Shown: in pieces, positions 10,979-22,383 of the stretch
How the letters are laid out: every line of letters begins with the position of its first letter
Position numbering within the stretch: position 1 is the first letter of the stretch
NCBI GenBank assembly: GCA_911728435.2
Contig: OU452200.1
Coordinates: forward strand, 28,907,715-28,971,714
Source of the DNA: Apoderus coryli
Taxonomy: Eukaryota; Arthropoda; Insecta; Coleoptera; Attelabidae
Reading direction: 5' to 3'
Length of the DNA: 64,000 nucleotides
Position numbers and translations under genes: made by a program
The notes under the pieces: generated by a model
The model's database searches: none
What the model was told of the DNA's origin: nothing
Seen by the model: the letters and a program-made list of their open reading frames with translations, nothing else

Positions 10979-11583
10979 TATCATTATTTGCATTTTCTGA
11001 GAACATTTACCATAGTAGTATATATTGTTTTATATACCATCAGGAAGTAGAGATTTCAACGAACAAAAAACACACCAACTTTTTTAAAAAAGCAGATATT
11101 TTGACGTGAGAATTTTCAATTGAAAATTAGGGTGCTTTTTCGATATTAAGTCAAAATAAAGTGGAAAAATGAATATTTTAAATAAAAAAAAATACTGTAT
11201 GTTTAAGACATACAAAGGTAAGTTTTCACAAAATTTCGTGAAAAAATAATTTTTTTTGCAAAAGATAAAAATAAAAAACCAAAATTATTCGAATTTTTCA
11301 CATAAATTTTGAGGTTATGTGAAAAAAGTGTCGATACAAAAGTTGTAGATCTTTTTACTACAACTTTGCTATTTAACTTTTTTTCATAGGACTTTTACCG
11401 AAAATCGAGATTAACCGTTTTTTACCCTTAAAAACTCACCCCCTCCCCCTTCCCGACCTCAGATCGCCCGTAATTTATTTTTCCTTTCATTTTTGATATA
11501 TTTTCTACCTTTTCCAATGGGTATCATCCTACTATAATTTTTTTTCACTTTTTACCATTTTTAAAATTATCGACCCTGGTCTA
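10979..11583. repeat. Right terminal inverted repeat of the 3.8 kb transposon
   Basis: Complementary to 7764-8352. It ends ttatcgaccctggtcta. Confidence 0.75.
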
Positions 11584-13300
11584 TATTACGCAACTGAAGA
11601 GACGAATCGAAGTCGAAACAGTAGAATTATGTCTTCTCCAAACAGAAAGTGCCTTTGACTGACTGGATATTATCAGTTAGTGTGTCGAAAATGTATTGGA
11701 CAATGTCCAAAACAATTTTCGTGTGATTATGGGGTCACACATTGGGGGTGGAAATTCTATCTGCTTTCGAACTCGGACAGTTCTCATCAGTATGGCTAGG
11801 AAAGCCATATAGTATGGTGTAAAACGACGGGTATGTAAATAAATGGGAAGTAGTAGTTATTTCGAACATACGCGAAAACATACGTCGAAAGGCCCCTAAT
11901 AAAAGACTCACTCTATTCGCAAGAACTTCATATAAATAAATTCACAAATACCTGTTTTATTCAAAAAATAAATCACCTTTAAGTATAAAAGTATTAAAGA
12001 ACACCCTGTACTGATATGAATTTTCATCAAAATACCTAAAGATCGAATATAATATTATGATGGTAACACATAATGACTGTAATGTGAGATGAATGATGAG
12101 TACCGATTTAAAAAAGTTTCTGGATATTAAAAAGTATTTGTTTATCACATTGGTATAGATAAATCGTTATTTTAGACTCGTAATATCACTTTTATGAATG
12201 CCGGTTAGTTAACAAGATTCCCTTGGCTCTATAAAACAGCATCATTATTATTATTATATTAATAAGTTCCAAGTTCTAGCAAATGAATAAATGTAAAAAA
12301 AATAATATAATTGTGTCATTATACCGTCTGTCCATGCGACAACATGACGAGTTCTTTTTCCGTAATGATTTTGTTATTTTTTCGAATGACAATCGTTTTC
12401 AACTTAACGAAACCAGACGCTCATTATATTTCCATAAAAATAACATCATGTGAAACGAAGTTTTAAATTAGAGTACATATTGTTACCATTATAACTTGTA
12501 GTCGTCCACAGCTATATCTCTGTATAATTTGATTCTTTATTATTCTTTTTTGAATTTTTTATAAATAATTATTAGAGTAGGTACCTATGCCTTGTTTAGA
12601 ACGTCGCGTTTTGTTTATTTAATATTTTCATATTAATGTAGCGGTGTTCTCAATTAGTAATTTTTTATAATTTGTTCATAACCACTCTCGTAAATTACGT
12701 ATCGCTATAATACTGTACTAACTGTTTAGACGCCCTTATTAGTAAACTTTTACTAAGGGGTTTGTGCGATATTGTTGATTCTACTTGCTTTTAAAATTGA
12801 ATTTAGTGCCGAATTGTATATTATTTCATGCATATAATTTTTTGGATAACACGATTTAAGAAAATCGCGTAACGTTAAATTACGGGTGAACTGAATCTAA
12901 CGGATCAGTAGACTTTTTAAATAATGTGCCTGACCTATCAAATATTTTTTTTGCTTTCTATGTTGATATCTCCTTGAAGGATATTGTTACAAAACCGTAG
13001 AAGGGACAAAAAACTGTAAAAAAACTCGGAATTTTTTAGTTCCGATTTTTTTTGCATAATTCTGTAAAAAAACGGGGATTTTTTCCAGAATACATAAGCT
13101 TCCGCGAACGGTGTGAAAAAGGGTCAAAATTAAAAAATATATAAAGTGCAAAAAAGAAATAATTTCTATTTTATTAGACTTGGCATCCGGTCAACGTCTT
13201 CTTTACAATTAACATGTTGATACCTGACACAGAAGAGAAAGTTTGATTTATACAAAAAATTCCCGAACCAATTAATATTTTCAAATTGTGGGAATTTTCT
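11584..13300. other. No gene recognised
   Basis: AT-rich sequence with short ATT runs near 12240. From about 13010 degenerate forerunners of the satellite at 13310 appear (ctgtaaaaaaactcgg, cataattctgtaaaaaaa). Confidence 0.4.
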
Positions 13301-13309
13301 TATTATTCC

Positions 13310-13795
13310 GAGTTGTTTTTCAGAATTCTGCAAAAAAGTACAGAATAGATAATAGTTCCGAGTTGTTTTACAGGATTCTGCCAAAAAGTCACTATAGGTA
13401 CCTAATAGTGAGTTGTTTTACAGAATTCTGCAAAAAAGTACAGAACAGGCTCGAGAATAGGTAATAATAATTCTGCGTTGTTTTACAGAATTCTGTAAAA
13501 AAAGTCAGAATGATAAATAACTGCGAGTTGTTTTATAGAATTTTGCAAAAAGAGTCAGAATAGATAATAATTCTGACTTGTTTTACACAATATTGTAAAA
13601 AAGTCAGAATGACAAAAAATCCCAAGTTTTTTTACAGAATTCAAGCAAGCAAGCCAGAATGACAAAAAATTGCGAGTTGTTTTACAGAATTTTGCAAAAA
13701 AGTCAGAATAGGTAATAGTTCTGAGTTTTTTTTACAGAATTCTGTAAAAAAAGTCAGAATAGGTAATAATTCTGAATTGTTTTACAGAATTATGC
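13310..13795. repeat. ~50 bp tandem satellite, about 10 units
   Basis: Units follow the pattern gagttgttttacagaattctgcaaaaaagtcagaataggtaataattct with variable 3' ends. Each carries the near-palindrome tttacagaattctgtaaa, able to form a short hairpin. Units vary by small indels and substitutions, so the array is old. Repeats and spacers are both diverged, so it is not a CRISPR array. Confidence 0.8.
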
Positions 13796-14115
13796 TGTAG
13801 ATACCTAAATATTACTGTCCCTTCCTCCGTTATTATAGCCAATTGCTCAGTATTTTGTGATTCCCTTAAAATATTTCCGTCAGGTACCTCGAATAAATAA
13901 TCTAAATATTTTTCTTTAGATGTTCCTTTAAAAAATATGAATATTCGGCAAGTGTTTTATCTAATTTGGTCGTAAAATTCATTATCCAAGAGAAGTCCAT
14001 GAATATTCGGATTTATCGGTTTCATCATGGCTTCTACGAGCTAATTCAAATATATCCCAAAATCGATTGCCATAGTATCCTCGATACTGGTTTTTCGTTG
14101 CATTCGTTAAACTGT
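13795..14115 (-). pseudogene. Unidentified protein-coding remnant
   Basis: The minus strand holds an open stretch (YLDYLFEVPDGNILRESQNT, then EQLAIITEEGTVIF) next to the satellite. Upstream, in other frames, come KTLAEYSYFLKEHLKK and QYRGYYGNRFWDIFELARRS. These read like parts of one decayed gene separated by frameshifts. I do not recognise the family. The non-random composition argues for past coding, but the assignment is weak. Confidence 0.3.
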
Positions 14116-14231
14116 TGAATATTTATCCAATAAATTTTATTTAATTGCTTCCCAATATCAACCGAATCCAATTCAATTTGATTTTGTAAATGTTGTCTTG
14201 CTAGTTAAGGATCATATTGTCCATAGGGACT

Positions 14232-14400
14232 GGCAGCAACGTGTTCACGACGCTGGCGCGAGGATGAGGGAGATGCGGGCGGAAGCCCGCCGCTGTATAG
14301 ACGCACGAGTGAGCGAAGCGAGCGAGGGCAGCTATACAGCGAAGGGCTGCAGCGGCTTTACCGCCAGTGGTGCTTACAACTGTTTTTCGCCTGCCTCTTC
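14232..14400. other. GC-rich hairpin block
   Basis: A GC-rich island in otherwise AT-rich sequence. It contains a perfect hairpin GCGGGC-ggaa-GCCCGC (14275-14290), immediately followed by a second perfect hairpin with 10 bp arms CGCTGTATAG/CTATACAGCG (14291-14300 and 14332-14341), whose loop holds gagcgaagcgagcgag. Motifs taccgcc and tttttcgcctgcc at its right edge recur inverted at 14876-14915 (ggcggtaaaa, ggcaggcgaaaaa). It may be a transposon terminus. The 75-codon frame across it is probably not a gene. Confidence 0.5.
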
Positions 14401-17255
14401 ATACTACAATATTAAACCAAAATAACTTTTTTTTAATAATTAATTATTATTGTTATGAACTGACAGTTTTTGACAGGAATTAATGTGAGTATTTTTTGAC
14501 GTAAATGCCTTTGACAAACTCAGATCAGATAAACTTATGTGACAGGCTCACATGTCAATGTTGGGTATTTTAAATGTAGAAAGAAACTGTCGCGTGTATA
14601 CGCTATAGAAATTTGATTTTAGAATCTTAGGTATATTTCGGTACTACAATAATAATTAAAAAGTGATTACTAATTAATAATGGACAATTTTAAATAATTA
14701 AATGAGTTTAGCGGAATAGCAGACGACTACCTAAGTAAACTTTCTCAATTAATTGTCAACTTATCCTCTAGATGGAATACACATTAAGTTAAGTGAGCGA
14801 AAACTACTGATGTGAACGTTATTATTGGAAATCTAACAGTAGCGCCATCTATGAAAAAAAAATAAAAAAAAAATATGCGGGCGGTAAAACTCTGTTTACG
14901 TGCAGGCAGGCGAAAAAATATATTATCACTTCAACAACAACGCTTCTTTCAACCATAGATGAACGAAATAAATTAATATTCGTAACGTTGACAGGGAAGA
15001 ACAACTACCCTCATAGATAAAAAAAATATGCCGTGTACATTCTTTCTCTCTGTCTTCTCCTATCGAGTACAGCACGTGGTTGCTATCGAGTACATTACAG
15101 TGTTTTGGTTTATAGACAGGCTTTGCGCATCTATGTTTGTTTATCTATCGTTGTATAGGAATATTGCGCTTTTTGGAAAAAATAAATTAGCATAAAAACA
15201 ATTTGGAGTTACTCAATTCATAAACGTTTTACAAGGAAATATTGAAACAATCAGTCTTGGAGTATTGAAAAATATTTGAATGATTCCTAATAAAATGATA
15301 GTATTGGCTTTGATTATGATTCAAACCATGATTGTTTTATGATAAATACGGTAGAAATCAAACTTAACACTTCACTCACTCTAGTTGTAGTGAGTGGATA
15401 TTTTGAAGAGTGGTTCTGTTCTTGTTAAGCTGCGCGCAGATGATTCTTACCAGTATTTTACCGCTATGCTTCTAGATGGCGCCACGCTATACATTTTTAC
15501 GCACATACATGATTGATGTTGATAAAACAGTAGGAATAGCGTGACAGCTTAATTTTTCTACAATAATTTGAACATACCAATTTCTTCAGTAAACACTTTT
15601 ACAACTCATAAAAGTAAATACTATGAAGTTGAAGAAAATCTCTATAATATTATTTATTTCCAACCCGGGGTTGTTTATAACGATTTATAACGAAATGGTG
15701 TCGAGTAGAAGAAAATTCTTGAAATCAAGTACGTATAAGAACGCCTATGTTGGTTGAATTTTCGTTATTACCTTAATATCTTATTACCTATATTAATATA
15801 AAAGATAAACTCGTTTTATTTCCAATAGTGGTTCCTCTTACATTTTAATCTTAATATTAAGTCTCATCGGTGTCCCCATATGCTGGCACGTAATAACTAT
15901 AATTATGGAATGTGAGAAAATCTCGACGCGCCCTTTATATGTTTATCATGTCAATTATTTTGTTGTTACCTAATTAAAAAGTATTTCAGTGTACTTAAAA
16001 AATATAGATAAGAATATTGAAAAATGTATCTGAAACTAATTTAATAAACAATAATATTTTTTAATCGATCACTAGAATTAGGTACAAGAAGGGGTGAAAC
16101 TTTTATTGCCTATTGGAAACTTTAAGACTCCATTTCTTATAATAGTCATCGTAATAAATTTATTTGCACTATATTTGAGGATCTCAGACAGTATAATTAA
16201 ATGTTACGCAATTTTTTGGGTAGGTACCGACACTTATGCACCGTTGACACGGAACAATGGGCCTCCTTAATGTTCATACGCTACAATAATAATTCTGAAT
16301 CTTCTTAAAGTTGTTTTGATGGTGAGTCACGTTTCGGTCTCACAGTATTGCCTAAACAATATAATCAACTTATCTGTTGTTGCAAAACTGCCGAGTTCAG
16401 CGTGTGGACTCCATGTTTATGTATTTGTCAATTTGAGTATACAATAATTTTCTATATATACATATTATAAAAAATCGCGTAGTATTTGAATGAATCAGTT
16501 GTTTTTTATAGTAGTATAGTATACAATCTAGATTTTAAAAGAAAAGGACATTATAATAGAATGTTATTGTTTGGGCATCAAGATTTTGTTTTCACATAAA
16601 CAAAGTACCTATATCTCCATTTATTTTTTGACCAAATGATATTTTCTTCATCGCTAAGATCTATGTTTTTAAAATTCGCTGGTATTGTTTACCTTCCCAA
16701 AATTTCGGTTTCATGTACAGGAACAGTTTGACTCACGCTGTATATTATTGTATGCTGGTAAAGTTCCACAAACCTTTCTTTTTAATGTACCTAATATTAT
16801 CTGCTATATTTAATTTAGATAGATTATACCAGTATGTATAACAATTGTGTCGTGGGCAGTTATTTAATGAGAGCTGCGGAGCTGCAAACTTTTTTTTGAG
16901 GAAAAAATCGGTCATTTTAATTGTCAAACAAAATTCCTAATTAAATTGAAATTTTCTATAATATTTTGTAGAAACTGCCACAAAAGTCGATATTTTGATT
17001 ATATTTTTGTAGCAATTGACTTATGACTCTATGTTGAGTAAAATGGCGAAAGAAAAATGACCACCGTCACCTTATAATAGAAGCTGCATAGGAATAGCAT
17101 CGGCATCTATACTACCAATTATGTGCTTAAAAAAATCGGTTGTGTCACTCCAAAACTTTCCCGACAAGTTATAATATAATAAAAAATATATGATCTGCGT
17201 AACGTATTCCAATAAACTAATGTAACAAACTAACTACTTAAATCAAAAATTTAAA
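14401..17255. other. No gene recognised
   Basis: A long AT-rich interval. The only structures I noted are the inverted partners of the GC-rich block motifs near 14880-14915. No coding frame, RNA gene or clear repeat boundary is supported. Confidence 0.4.
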
Positions 17256-17259
17256 AAAG

Positions 17260-17342
17260 AAGTATTGCCAGAGCAGACTTTAACCCATAACCTTCCGAAT
17301 GCGAAGGGAACGCCCTACCAATGACCCAACAAACACCATAAT
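17260..17342 (-). repeat. tRNA-derived SINE head remnant
   Basis: On the minus strand the sequence gtcattggtagggcgttc, followed about 30 bases later by ggttatgggttaaagtct, resembles tRNA A-box and B-box promoter elements at the normal spacing. The acceptor stem is not intact, so this is a SINE remnant, not a functional tRNA. Confidence 0.45.
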
Positions 17343-17344
17343 AA

Positions 17345-17923
17345 ATATTGTATTTTAGTTGCTTTATTATATACATTCCAACTAACTCACTAGTGAATTT
17401 TAAACGCTATTTTCTCGATAATTATGGTCGCACATATCAAAAGTGACCTATCGCTGTAAAGTAGATAAAAAATGCTTTAAAATGATGTATCACTCGACCC
17501 CTACTGATATAGGAAAATTTAGTGGTTGTGTCCACCTATCACAGAAACGATTTCGACCAAAATCAAATGACTCCATCTTAGGACTGCCCCAAACTCATTG
17601 ATCAAAATTTAGCTCAATTGGTTAAAGCGTTTAGGCGCTATCGTGGAAGAATACATACAGACACACACAAATACACACAGACAGATAGATTTCCATCTGT
17701 ATATAGTCTTAATCGTCTCAAGAAACCTCAAAATAGTTATATCCGCCTTTAACTCAAATATTTTTTAAGAGCGTTCAATATACTTTCCCTGTGCGGAAAA
17801 GTAAAATACGTACATATACTTGGTCACAGTTTCATTTAGTCATACTGTGTATGTGTGTATTACATTACATATTAGTATGTGTGTATTACATTACATATTA
17901 GTAGTTTGGATATTACACAAACA
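17345..17923. other. No gene; short tandem duplication at 17840-17905
   Basis: Intergenic sequence with an acacac/agacagat-rich patch (17655-17690) and a duplicated gtgtgtattacattacatattagta motif at 17840-17905. Confidence 0.45.
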
Positions 17924-19193
17924 TTAGGTTTCACACTGTTCAGAGAAAATTTTTATTGACTTTCGCGCTGCTGCTCGAGCTCCTGAATCAGAACTTCTTC
18001 CTGGAATACAGTAGCCTGGAAACACACATTTTGAATTTTTGTCTCTTGGGTCTGTTATTATAAATCCGGCACCTGTACCAGAGTTTGTCTTTGAGTCGTT
18101 AGTAAACCAGCAATACTCCGTGCTTTGGAACTCCCACCACCCATGCAGGATCCATTGATCTCTGCTGGGAAACAGAGTTTTATAATACAGATTATAGTTT
18201 GTTGCTAGAGGCATTATATCAGAGTTCATTCCCAAAATGGTGTGTCTTTCAATGTCAGCCTGAAGTCTGTTGTCCTCCATATGTGCTCATGCCATACATA
18301 TAATACTGGGCTTCCTTCTCCAGAACTATATTAAGAGGAGTTAAATCCAGGAGTGCTTCTATAGCTGCTGATAGTGTGGTGGATGATGCACCAGTAATAG
18401 CTAAAACAGCTTGTCTCTGCAAAGCAGATAATTTTGCTTGGGTCGTTCCCTGTAAAGCAACCAAGCAACAGCCCATCCGTTAATATTATTCTTATGACCA
18501 TAACGATTATCCAGTAAATTTGTTTTGGTTTCATTCCCCAGGATTTACGGACAGTTTTACTGTTTGTAGTGCCCTTTCCAGATGAACATTCCAATTTTTG
18601 CCTAGTACTAACTCTAGATATTGTCTCATATGGTATATTCTTTCCGTCTCTTTTTCCGAATGAAAGGTACAATTTATGGTTTTGCTGGGACTTGCAGATA
18701 TCTGCTCTCGCTGATACCTTCCCTGAAGCATGTTCATAGTAGCTTGAGTTCTTTCAGAACTTGATCTGGATAATATGACCAGATCATCAGCATATACTTG
18801 AAAGTCGACCCCCTCCCGCTCCAGTCCTGTCAGTAGGTCGTCCACCAGAAGTGACCACAAAAGGGGGGAAAGAATCCCACCCTCTGGGCAGCGTCTTGAG
18901 GCCTTATATCTAACAATTTCATCCTGTGGAGGGCAGAAGATTCTATTTTTTAGCATAGAATCAATCCAACCATGTATAGTTGGTTCTATTTATTTTTCAG
19001 TCATTGCTGATCTTATGATTTCCGGTAGTGCATTATAAAATGCTCCTTCTATGTCAAGAAATACGACCACCGTAGTCTCTTTATTATTGAGGGACTGGGT
19101 GATTTTCCCGACTAGGTTGTTAAGTGTTAGATCTGTTGATTTCTCCGGTTAGCTAGCATGTATTAGGAAGGCTTCCTGTAATCTGAAATTGAT
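17924..19193 (-). pseudogene. LINE ORF2 (RT plus RNase H), I/R1-like
   Basis: From about 19150 downward on the minus strand: VVVFLDIEGAFYNALPEII (RT block A with catalytic Asp), CPEGGILSPLLWSLLVDDLL (normally GCPQGG), FQVYADDLVILSRSS (catalytic YADD), SPSKTINCTF, LVLGKNWNVHLERALQ, AVLAITGASSTTLSAAIEAL with LLDLTPL, and an RNase H start WFTNDSKTNSGTGAGFI (catalytic Asp changed to Asn in TDGSK). Presence of RNase H points to the I/R1 group. Stops and frame changes at about 18950, 18530 and 18280 make it inactive. The upstream end runs into a 99 bp palindrome. Confidence 0.8.
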
Positions 19194-19301
19194 GGGCTAT
19201 AAATCAATTTCAGATTACAGAAAGCCTTCCTAATACATGCTAGCTAACCGGAGAAATCAACAGATATTACACTTAACAACCTAGTCGGGAAAATCACCCA
19301 G
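19095..19301. repeat. 99 bp inverted duplication (palindrome) at a LINE break
   Basis: Bases 19095-19193 are repeated inverted at 19203-19301 with only a few differences, around a 9 bp spacer. The left arm is LINE RT coding sequence in frame with the downstream copy (catacatgctagctaacc region). The right arm is a fold-back duplicate that leads out of the LINE. Confidence 0.85.
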
Positions 19302-19997
19302 GGGTTCCTGAGTCGGTCCATAAATCATCTATGATAGCTTGGTTTAGTGATGTCGTTTATGGGCCTTGTCGACTTGGTGTTGATGGGCGCAGGATAAAGC
19401 TTATGCAGAATTCTTGCAGTCGCCTGATAGCTGGTAATTGGGGGAGGGAAGGTGGTGTAAGTGCTAAGATTTGTGAGCTGGGATAGCTCAGGATAGTTGA
19501 GAGACGTCTGCTTCATTTACTTGTTTTCTATAATAAAATTATACACAATAAAATCCCGAAATAATAATAATAATATTGAGATTGTACAATGTACTACCAC
19601 ACATTTCTAATTTATCGTTAAAAATTTGATAATTATCTCTCTTTCTTGTTAATTCTCTGTGTTTATATATTTTTTTCTTGCGATTTCTTTCACAGCTGCC
19701 ATAATTTCAAAAATGTTTAGAAGAAACTGAATCAATAGTTCCACTTTTTCATTTATATCATAAATAATATATAGCACATTATCAAACGGTAACCAAAAGC
19801 AAATCAGTAAATAATTTTTGGTTAACGCTACCTAGTTTACGGGTTCTGAAAGTTCTGGCCCGCCAAATATTCTCTTCACTGTGATATTGCAAAATACTAA
19901 AAAGTGATCAGATATACCGTTACTACATCCATAACCACGGAAGCAGACACATGTGTCTACTGAGAAATTCATATTATATCTATTAAATTGTACAAGT
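19302..19997. other. LINE-adjacent spacer, no gene
   Basis: After the palindrome comes a moderately GC-rich 200 bp stretch (19310-19520) with no recognisable protein on either strand, then AT-rich sequence with an aata microsatellite near 19560. Confidence 0.35.
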
Positions 19998-22383
19998 TCA
20001 AATTCAAATTCTTTATTTGCCGTAGAATGTAATATATTACATTGTCGGCTCGTCAAAATAACAATAAAAATCAAACAGTATAACAGTTACATATTACAAG
20101 TATCGCAGCGACAAAACAAACAATCAATAATTTAAAAATTCCTCAACTGAATAAAAACATTCACGAATCAAAAAGTCTTTCAGTTCGAGCTTGAATTTAT
20201 CTATTTTCATGTCCGCGAACCTACCAATTCTCACAATTTTGTTAAAACATTTGATGCCTATATAGTTCGGGTTTTTCTGACCCTTCGATAGTCTGGAGAA
20301 TGGCAATTCTAGGCTATTCTTATTTCTAGTATTATAATTGTGTATATTTTCTCTTCTTGTTAGTAATCCTGATAGCTCTTTTATATTGATTATCAGTGCG
20401 TACCTGTATAGGCAAGGGAGGGTCATTATGTTCAGCATTTTAAAGTAAGTTTTACATGAGGTTTTCTGATTTATTTTAGTCATTGTTCTAATAAATTTTT
20501 TTTATAAAGAGGGATTTGCCACCCATACGTATTAATAAACTTGTATCAAGCCTTTTGTTATTTGCTGTAATCGAAAGAGCGACCGTCTTAGAAGCGTTAA
20601 GTGAGAGTCCGTTCAGCTTACACCAATCGGCTATCTTCACAACTACATGCTGTGCTTTTTTCACGACCTTTATCTCTTGTTTGTTGGTTATTATGGCGCT
20701 TGTGTCCTCGGCGTAGAGAACGGGAGTTCCGAATTCCTTTGATTTTGTTCGGTAATTCGTTAATAAAAATGTTAAACAGAGTGGGTTAACAAACATGATC
20801 CCTGTGGTATTCCTTTATTTGTGAATGCTACTCTAGAACGAACACCATCAACCTCAACCGTTTGTGTCCGTGATTGTAGATAGCTAGATATCCAGGCGGC
20901 CGCCGCGCCGTTCCCCTTACACCCACATCATTCAGCCTTCTAATCAGTAGTTCACGATTGACGGTGTCAAAGGCTCTACTCAAATCGAAAAGTAGTCCCA
21001 GCACAAATTCCTTATTGTTTAATCATCTGTATAAGTGTTCCAGGGCTTGACTAAGTGCTGTTTTGGTTGATCTTTTTGCTCTAAAACCATGCTGTTCATT
21101 TGAAAGTAAATTAAATTTTTCAAGGTATCGAGTGAGTCTTATGTTATACAGGGTGTTAGTAAATAAGTGCGACAAACTTCAGGGGGTATTTCTGCATGAA
21201 AAAATAATCACAGTTTGCTATATAAACATATGTCCGCAAATGCTTCGTTTTCTGAGATACGGGGTGTTAAAGTTTTTCTTAAAAACTGAAGATTTATTGA
21301 TTACTCTGAAACCGGTGGAGATATGCAAATGAAATTTAGTCAGTTTTAAGAGGTAGTTATTGCGCATTTTTTGGCAAGCAATTAAGAATTTTATGTTCAT
21401 CAGTGGCGCGCATACGGGTAATGATCTCAATATTTTTAAAGAAAAAAATGGTACGGCACTGGAATTTTTCAAATAAAAAACCATTTTGCAATTCCTCGTT
21501 AAATTTGTGATAAAAAATCTCTCTCGCTTTTTTATCGTAGGGGGCATCGCCTTTGTGCAAAAAAATAAAACATCTTACCCCGTATTTTGCATTTATTTAA
21601 TAGATTATCAAGAACTATCTAACACAAGAAACATTAAACCAAAACAATAAGAGAAAATAACACTAATAATAAAGAAACGCTAATTTGACATTTCGTTGAA
21701 ATATTCGCATTTAACACATTGTTGACAGTAGCCTACTAGCGTCGCCGCGAGATGTTTTATTTTTTTGCACAAATGCCCCATACGATAAAAAAGCAAGAGA
21801 GATTTTTTATGACAAATTGAACGAGGAATTCCAAAATGATTTTTAATTTGAAAAATTCCAGTGGCATACTTTCTTTTTCTTAAAAAAAAATTGAGATGAT
21901 TACCCGTATGCGCGCCACTGATGAACATAAAATTCTTAATTGCATGTCAAAAAATACGCAAGAACTACCTCTTAAAAGCCACTAAATTTCATTTGCATAT
22001 CTCATATCTCTATCTCGGTTTCAGAGCAATCAATAAATCTTCAGATTTTAAGAAAAACTTTAACTGTATCTCAACAGAAAACGAAGCATTTGCGGACATG
22101 TGTTTATATAGCAAACTGTCATTATTTTTTCATGCAGAATTACCTCCTGAAGTTTGTCGCACTTATTTACTAACACCCTGTATATGTGTTCGAATATTTT
22201 ACTGAATTGGTTTGGTAGCGATAAAGGTCTGTAATTATTTAGATTTTTTGGGTCACATTTTTTTTTGAAAATGGGTTTAATTTTTGACTGTGTAATTTTA
22301 GCAGGGAAAACGCCTTCCTCGAAACTTCTGTTAATTATCAGACTTAGCGGTTCCGCTATCGAATCAGCGACGACTATGACCAT
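19998..22383 (-). pseudogene. 5'-truncated LINE, split by an inverted-repeat insertion
   Basis: On the minus strand the reading starts at 22383 with the RT N-terminal block (SFEEGVFPAKITQSKIKPIF, then NNYRPLSLPNQFSKIFEHI). It is interrupted at TA (22181) by a nested element and resumes at 21146 with ITRLTRYLEKF, then QHGF/KST and LLFDLSRAFDTVN (block A). Next come VLYAEDTSAII (YADD changed to YAED), ADWCKLNGLSLNASKTVAL, and the C-terminal SGLLTRRENIHNYNTRNKNS and ELPFSRLSKGQKNPNYIGIK. It ends with an aataaagaatttgaatttgaa-type tail near 20000. The 5' part is missing. The change in the catalytic box plus frame breaks show it is dead. Confidence 0.8.
21149..22180. mobile_element. TA-flanked inverted-repeat element nested in a LINE
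   Basis: Both ends carry CAGGGTGTTAGTAAATAAGT and are inverted copies over roughly 430 bp. TA directly flanks each end (21147-21148 and 22181-22182). The core (about 21590-21720) is AT-rich and non-coding. The LINE reading resumes cleanly across the insertion, so this is a non-autonomous Tc1/mariner-type element that arrived later. Confidence 0.8.

Larger units (their letters stand above)
7764..11583 (-). mobile_element. DNA transposon with ~0.6 kb inverted repeats
   Basis: Sequence from tagaccagggtcgataa (7764) to about 8352 is repeated inverted from about 10979 to 11583, ending ttatcgaccctggtcta. The arms share long distinctive blocks such as gggcgatctgaggtcggg and gttctcagaaaatgcaaata. 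Between them lie two parts of one minus-strand protein gene (10748-10960 and 8400-8884), now separated by a nested HINE-like element. The superfamily is not certain. The protein carries GCDTTSGF and LPPTEDAA motifs that I associate with a large uncharacterised transposon-linked protein of invertebrates, not with a standard transposase class. Confidence 0.7.

Noticed and set aside
13310..13795. Possible CRISPR array
   Set aside because: Repeats are diverged and contiguous without unique spacers, and the context is eukaryotic.
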